From assembly GCF_003121485.1 (NCBI RefSeq), contig NZ_QAVX01000019.1:1-64000 (forward strand): a DNA stretch of 64,000 nucleotides, written 5' to 3'. This document shows, one piece after another, positions 60,358 through 64,000 of this stretch (positions within the stretch are counted from its first letter, which is position 1; each line of letters starts with the position of its first letter). The position numbers were made by a program, and so were the translations under genes. The stretch comes from Dyella sp. C11. Lineage in GTDB: Bacteria > Pseudomonadota > Gammaproteobacteria > Xanthomonadales > Rhodanobacteraceae. Below the pieces are notes generated by a model. The model had not been told where the DNA came from. It did no database searches and saw only the letters and a list, made by a program, of their open reading frames with translations.

Positions 60358-61352
60358 CAGCCCCCGATATCCATCACGACCTTGCCCCTGGCTTCGCGGC
60401 GTTCGACCAGCGCGTGCGCGGCGGCAGCGGCAACCAGACCGAAGCGATGAGGGTCGACAAGCGGTGTGATCTTCCCCGTCTCGGCCAACCGCCTGACATC
60501 GCCCAGGATCTCGCCATGATGCTCGCGCCCCTCGCCGGTAAGCAGCGGCAACAAGGTGAACACGCCCGAATACGTACCCGCCCGAAATGACAGCGGTGCC
60601 AGCGCATGCGTGCCCCAGCCGAGTGCGCTCACCACGTGCCCGAACCGGCGTACGGCCTTGAACGAGGCATCCAGACCCGTACCGCCGACGGTGTCGTAGA
60701 CGATGTCGAAACCGCGGCCATCGGTGTAGTCGGCGACCACCCGTTCCACGGGCAGCTCGCGGTCGATCGCGGTCGCGCCCCAGGCTTCGATCTGCGCGGA
60801 CTTGGACGCGGCATCCACTGCAAACACGCGGGCACCGAAGGCACGCGCCAGCTGGATGACCGCGTTGCCCACGCCACCCGCGCCCTGCACCAGCACCGTC
60901 TGGCCGGCCTTCACCTGTGCGCGATCCACCAGCCCTTCCCAGGCGGTGATGTAGGCCAGTGGCAGCGACGCCGCTTCGCGCATGCTGAAGTGCGCCGGCT
61001 TGATGGCCAGCAGCCGCGCATCCACGGCGGCGTATTCGGCCAGCGAACCCTGCACGCCACCCACGCCGCCCGTCATGCCGTACACCTCGTCACCGGCATG
61101 GAACCCGGTGACACCCTCACCCACGCTTTCCACCACACCGGCCATGTCGATGCCCAGGATGACGGGCAGCGGATGCCGGGCGTGCTCCGCCTTGCCGGCG
61201 CGGATCTTGAGATCCAGCGGGTTGACGCCGCTGGCCGCTACACGCACCAGCACCTGCCCGGGTCCCGCCACCGGGCGGGCCACGGTGGTGATGCGGAAAT
61301 CGCTGCCATATTGCTCAAGCACGGCGGCTTGCATGGTGGCTGAGGTGTTCAT
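60357..61352 (-). CDS. Quinone-oxidoreductase/zeta-crystallin-type MDR enzyme
   Basis: A 331-residue zinc-less medium-chain dehydrogenase. It has 'RVAASGVNPLDLKIRAGKAE', 'LGIDMAGVVESVGEGVTGF', and the NADPH loop 'VLVQGAGGVGNAVIQLARAF'. No zinc-ligand cysteine lobe is present, so it is a quinone or enone reductase rather than an alcohol dehydrogenase. It diverges from a LysR gene across 116 bp with palindromic operators, so that regulator probably controls it. Confidence 0.9.
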   Translation of the reverse strand: MNTSATMQAAVLEQYGSDFRITTVARPVAGPGQVLVRVAASGVNPLDLKIRAGKAEHARHPLPVILGIDMAGVVESVGEGVTGFHAGDEVYGMTGGVGGVQGSLAEYAAVDARLLAIKPAHFSMREAASLPLAYITAWEGLVDRAQVKAGQTVLVQGAGGVGNAVIQLARAFGARVFAVDAASKSAQIEAWGATAIDRELPVERVVADYTDGRGFDIVYDTVGGTGLDASFKAVRRFGHVVSALGWGTHALAPLSFRAGTYSGVFTLLPLLTGEGREHHGEILGDVRRLAETGKITPLVDPHRFGLVAAAAAHALVERREARGKVVMDIGG

Positions 61353-61401
61353 GGCGCTCTCTCGTTAGGTTCGGATAACCAACAAGCTACGCCAGTATAA
61401 A

Positions 61402-61450
61402 TTGCATGAAAACCAAAGAAAATGCACCATACTCATGCAAATTTGCATGA
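61402..61450. promoter_or_regulatory. LysR operator: 18-bp palindrome plus half site
   Basis: TCATGCAAA/TTTGCATGA (61433-61450) is a perfect 18-bp palindrome with centre T-N11-A spacing as LysR proteins use. A second TTGCATGA (61402-61409) lies 25 bp away on the other gene's side, giving the usual recognition and activation sites. Both lie in the 116-bp gap between the MDR and LysR genes. Confidence 0.72.
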
Positions 61451-61468
61451 CCACGCCGGAGCCAATGC

Positions 61469-62323
61469 ATGGAATGGAGCGACCTGCGCATCCTCCTCGC
61501 CATCGCCCGCGAGGGGACGCTGGGCGCTGCCGCCCGATCCCTCGGCCAGACCCAGCCCACCATGGGCCGGCGGCTTCGCGCGCTGGAATCGGCACTGGGA
61601 CAAACGCTGTTCCAGCGCACCAGCGACGGCTTCGTTCTTACCGAAGAAGGCACGCTGGTGGTGCGGCACGCCGAGCGCATGGAGCAGGAAGTGCTGGCCT
61701 TCCAGCGCGAACTGGCCGGGCAGCACCAGGAGCTTGAGGGCCTGCTTCGGCTCACCTCGTCCGACTGGTTCGGTGCACACGTGCTGCCACCCGTGCTTGC
61801 CGAGTTTTCGCGCGCGCATCCGCGCGTCACCCTGGAACTGCTCACCGACACGCGCTTCCTCAGCCTTGCCCGTCGCGAGGCCGATCTCGCCTTCCGCATC
61901 CGGCCGTTCGACGAGCCCGACGTGGTGTCGCGCAAGCTGCTGCGCATGCCCTACGGGCTTTACATCAAGCAGGGAATGCCGCCGCCGAAGGCGGGGGATG
62001 GCGCCGGTGCATCGCTCATCACCATGGACCAGGCATTCGGCGACATGCCGGATGTCGCATGGCTTCAAGCGCACTACCCCAACGCCATCGTGGCGTTTCG
62101 CAGCAACGCCCGTGAGGTGCACGCGCGCCTGTGCGCTCAGGGCGCGGGAATGGCCGTGCTACCTCGACCGCTGGGCGATGCAACCCCGGGCATCGAGCGC
62201 ATCGAGACCAGGGAAGAACCACCTTCGCGCGACACCTGGATCGGCTACCACCGCGACCTGCGCCGACTGGCCCGGCTGCGTGCACTGATCGACCTGGTGA
62301 TCGATCGACTGGCGGCTGACTGA
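61469..62323 (+). CDS. LysR-family regulator of the divergent MDR gene
   Basis: A 284-residue regulator: N-terminal HTH 'LLAIAREGTLGAAARSLGQT' (about residues 8-60), effector domain with 'LRLTSSDWFGAHVLPPVLAE', and 'GMAVLPRPLGDATPG' late. The ATG at 61469 begins the HTH directly. Divergent orientation with the quinone-oxidoreductase gene and the palindromes between them suggest it activates that gene and represses itself, the common LysR design. Confidence 0.92.
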   Translation: MEWSDLRILLAIAREGTLGAAARSLGQTQPTMGRRLRALESALGQTLFQRTSDGFVLTEEGTLVVRHAERMEQEVLAFQRELAGQHQELEGLLRLTSSDWFGAHVLPPVLAEFSRAHPRVTLELLTDTRFLSLARREADLAFRIRPFDEPDVVSRKLLRMPYGLYIKQGMPPPKAGDGAGASLITMDQAFGDMPDVAWLQAHYPNAIVAFRSNAREVHARLCAQGAGMAVLPRPLGDATPGIERIETREEPPSRDTWIGYHRDLRRLARLRALIDLVIDRLAAD

Positions 62324-62464
62324 GCCTTACCGGCACGGCTTTTGTATCCCTGTGTATCTGGCCCGGCTCCCGTTACACAGCCTTGCAAACCCGGCCCGCC
62401 TGCACACAAAGCCAACACATCCGCATGGTCTCCTAAGCGCCTTCCAACCACCGGGACGCGTGCC

Positions 62465-63517
62465 ATGTCAGACCCCATCGATCAGAAGCGACGTTCATTC
62501 CTCGGTGCGGCGGCCATTGGCCTCGCCACCGCACCCTTCGCCTTCGGCGCATTCGCCCACGCACAAGGCGCCACGCCGGCAACGGCGGACAACAAGCGCG
62601 CCGCCAGCGGTGGCCATACCTCGTTCAAGGCCATCAAGCATGTCAAAGCGGGCGTGCTCGACGTGGCCTATGCAGAAGACGGCCCCGCGCACGGCAAGCC
62701 GGTATTGCTGCTGCACGGCTGGCCGTATGACATCTACAGCTTCGTCGACGTGGCACCCATCCTTGCCGCCGCCGGCTATCGCGTGATCATTCCCTGGCTG
62801 CGCGGCTATGGCGACACACGCTTCCTTTCGTCGGACACCAAGCGCAACGGCCAGCAGGCGGCGCTGGCAGCAGATGCAATTGCGCTGCTGGATGCGTTGA
62901 AGATCGACAAGGCCATTGTTGCCGGCTTCGATTGGGGCGCACGCACCGCGGACATCCTCGCCGCCGAGTGGCCGGAGCGCGTCAAGGCGCTGGTCTCGGT
63001 CAGCGGCTACCTGATCGGCAGCCAGGACGCCAATCGCGCACCGCTTCCGCCCAAGGCCGAACTGCAGTGGTGGTATCAGTTCTACTTCGCCACGCCACGC
63101 GGCGAGGCGGGCTACGCCAAGTACACCCACGACTTTGCGCGCCTGATCTGGCAGCTCGCCTCGCCGAAGTGGCAGTTCGACGACGCCACGTTCAATCGCT
63201 CGGCCGCCGCATTGGACAATCCTGACCAGGTGGCGGTCGCCATCCACAACTATCGCTGGCGGCTGGGTCTGGCCGAGGGAGAGTCGCAATACGACGACCT
63301 GGAAAAGAAGCTCGCCGCGCTGCCCAGCATCGCCGTGCCGACCATCACCATGGAAGGCGACGACAACGGCGCACCGCACCCGGAACCGGCGGCCTATGCG
63401 AAGCGCTTCACCGGCAAGTACGAGCACCGTCTCGTCACCGGCGGCATTGGCCATAACCTGCCGCAGGAAGCACCCCAGGACTTCGCCAAGGCCGTGATTG
63501 ACGTCGATCGCTTCTGA
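62465..63517 (+). CDS. Tat-exported alpha/beta-hydrolase (haloalkane dehalogenase/epoxide hydrolase-like)
   Basis: A 350-residue hydrolase with a twin-arginine signal, 'DQKRRSFLGAAA' near residues 6-17, cleaved near 'AFAHA'. The fold shows oxyanion 'LLLHGWPYDIYSFVDV', 'PWLRGYGDTRFL', and a nucleophile elbow 'VAGFDWGARTADILA' with Asp as nucleophile, as in epoxide hydrolases and haloalkane dehalogenases, and a late 'GGIGHNLPQEAP' histidine. The Tat signal implies folding before export, maybe because of a cofactor or quick folding. Substrate unknown. Confidence 0.88.
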   Translation: MSDPIDQKRRSFLGAAAIGLATAPFAFGAFAHAQGATPATADNKRAASGGHTSFKAIKHVKAGVLDVAYAEDGPAHGKPVLLLHGWPYDIYSFVDVAPILAAAGYRVIIPWLRGYGDTRFLSSDTKRNGQQAALAADAIALLDALKIDKAIVAGFDWGARTADILAAEWPERVKALVSVSGYLIGSQDANRAPLPPKAELQWWYQFYFATPRGEAGYAKYTHDFARLIWQLASPKWQFDDATFNRSAAALDNPDQVAVAIHNYRWRLGLAEGESQYDDLEKKLAALPSIAVPTITMEGDDNGAPHPEPAAYAKRFTGKYEHRLVTGGIGHNLPQEAPQDFAKAVIDVDRF

Positions 63518-63615
63518 GTCGCACACCGGCCGGCACGCGTGAAGATGGGCTTGTCGGCCGGCGTGGTAGTTTGGCGCCACACTCCAGTGTCCAACCCCAC
63601 CGCAAGGAATGGATC

Positions 63616-64000
63616 GTGCCTGCCCCGCCGCAACCGGTTGCCACCACGCTGACCCATTCGGCCATTTTCCTGGTCGTAACGTTGAAACCTGGACCGCAGT
63701 GCCGCGATACGGTGACGGGGTTGTGCAGCGACATGTCCTCGCTGCTGCGCGCCATCGGTTTTCGCCATCCGTTGCGGCGCCTGTCATGCGTGATGGGCTT
63801 CGGTTCCGAGGCGTGGGACCAGCTGTTTGGCCATCCGCGGCCGGCCCATCTTCATCCCTTCCGCGAGATCAAGGGCGTGCACCACGCACCCTCCACGCCA
63901 GGCGACCTGCTGTTCCATATCCGCGCCACGCACATGGACCTGTGTTTCGAGCTGGCGGCGCAGATCATGTCGCGCATCGGCGACGTGGCCACCGTGGTCG
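63616..64000 (+). CDS. Dyp-type peroxidase (YfeX-like), 5' part
   Basis: The first 128 codons of a gene that runs off the window. It starts at a GTG with AAGGA 8 nt upstream. The frame reads 'SAIFLVVTLKPGPQCRDTV', 'FGSEAWDQLFGHPRPAHLHP' and 'GDLLFHIRATHMDLCFELAA', matching the N-terminal domain of YfeX-type dye-decolourising haem peroxidases. The haem-ligand His and the GXXDG motif are not yet reached. No signal peptide, so cytoplasmic. Confidence 0.85.
   Translation, partial: MPAPPQPVATTLTHSAIFLVVTLKPGPQCRDTVTGLCSDMSSLLRAIGFRHPLRRLSCVMGFGSEAWDQLFGHPRPAHLHPFREIKGVHHAPSTPGDLLFHIRATHMDLCFELAAQIMSRIGDVATVV

Overview
The window is high-GC DNA from a gammaproteobacterium, most likely a member of the Xanthomonadales and probably Rhodanobacteraceae (Dyella, Luteibacter or Rhodanobacter-like). 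That placement is inferred from gene content: rlmKL, a minCDE operon with GTG and TTG starts, egtBD, bpt, purT, a DUF2007 pathogenicity-like protein, and the intergenic palindromes typical of this order. I counted about 64 protein genes, packed and on both strands. I saw no rRNA, tRNA, CRISPR array, insertion sequence, prophage or replication origin.

Layout. 1-5.2 kb: repeat-rich left edge, a LysR regulator, a VOC protein, a ChaA-type cation/proton antiporter, and the ergothioneine pair egtB-egtD. 5.4-15.5 kb: housekeeping genes (rlmKL, AmpD-like amidase, tesB, bpt, alcohol dehydrogenase, an FMN glutamate-synthase-like protein, purT). 15.5-21.9 kb: a structured repeat, a secreted transglutaminase-like protein, an SPFH/ribbon-helix-helix pair behind a 29-bp palindrome, and copper/cytochrome-oxidase assembly genes (SCO1, PCuAC, CtaG). 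21.9-29.5 kb: a Gld-type ABC exporter operon, an SRPBCC/GyrI-like fusion, and a NarL-type two-component pair with a second copy of the structured repeat between its two genes. 29.7-36.4 kb: GNAT-minC-minD-minE, an HExxH protein, an NfeD/slipin pair and a flavoprotein. 36.4-49.2 kb: a second type of nested palindrome, an HDOD protein, an LLM oxidoreductase, several secreted enzymes, a REP-rich duplicated gene junction, an orphan exbD, and a His-rich/Spy-like pair. 49.2-57.8 kb: a PSMA-like peptidase, a phosphoesterase, small enzymes and a GGDEF protein. 57.8-59.1 kb: a split-borosin RiPP locus. 60-64 kb: a quinone-oxidoreductase/LysR divergon, a Tat-exported hydrolase and the start of a Dyp-type peroxidase.

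The most exciting locus is 57823-59065. A tetrapyrrole-methylase-fold enzyme closely resembles SonM-type peptide backbone N-methyltransferases. The separate 92-residue protein encoded just downstream has a borosin-binding-like helical region, an acidic linker and a short hydrophobic tail. This is a discrete ('split') borosin system, followed 11 bp later by a TPR-GGDEF diguanylate cyclase gene. The second notable observation is a pair of about 267-bp intergenic elements (15568-15836 and 27967-28232). They share a 94-bp core, while their long inverted-repeat arms differ completely in sequence yet stay complementary within each copy, which indicates selection for structure.
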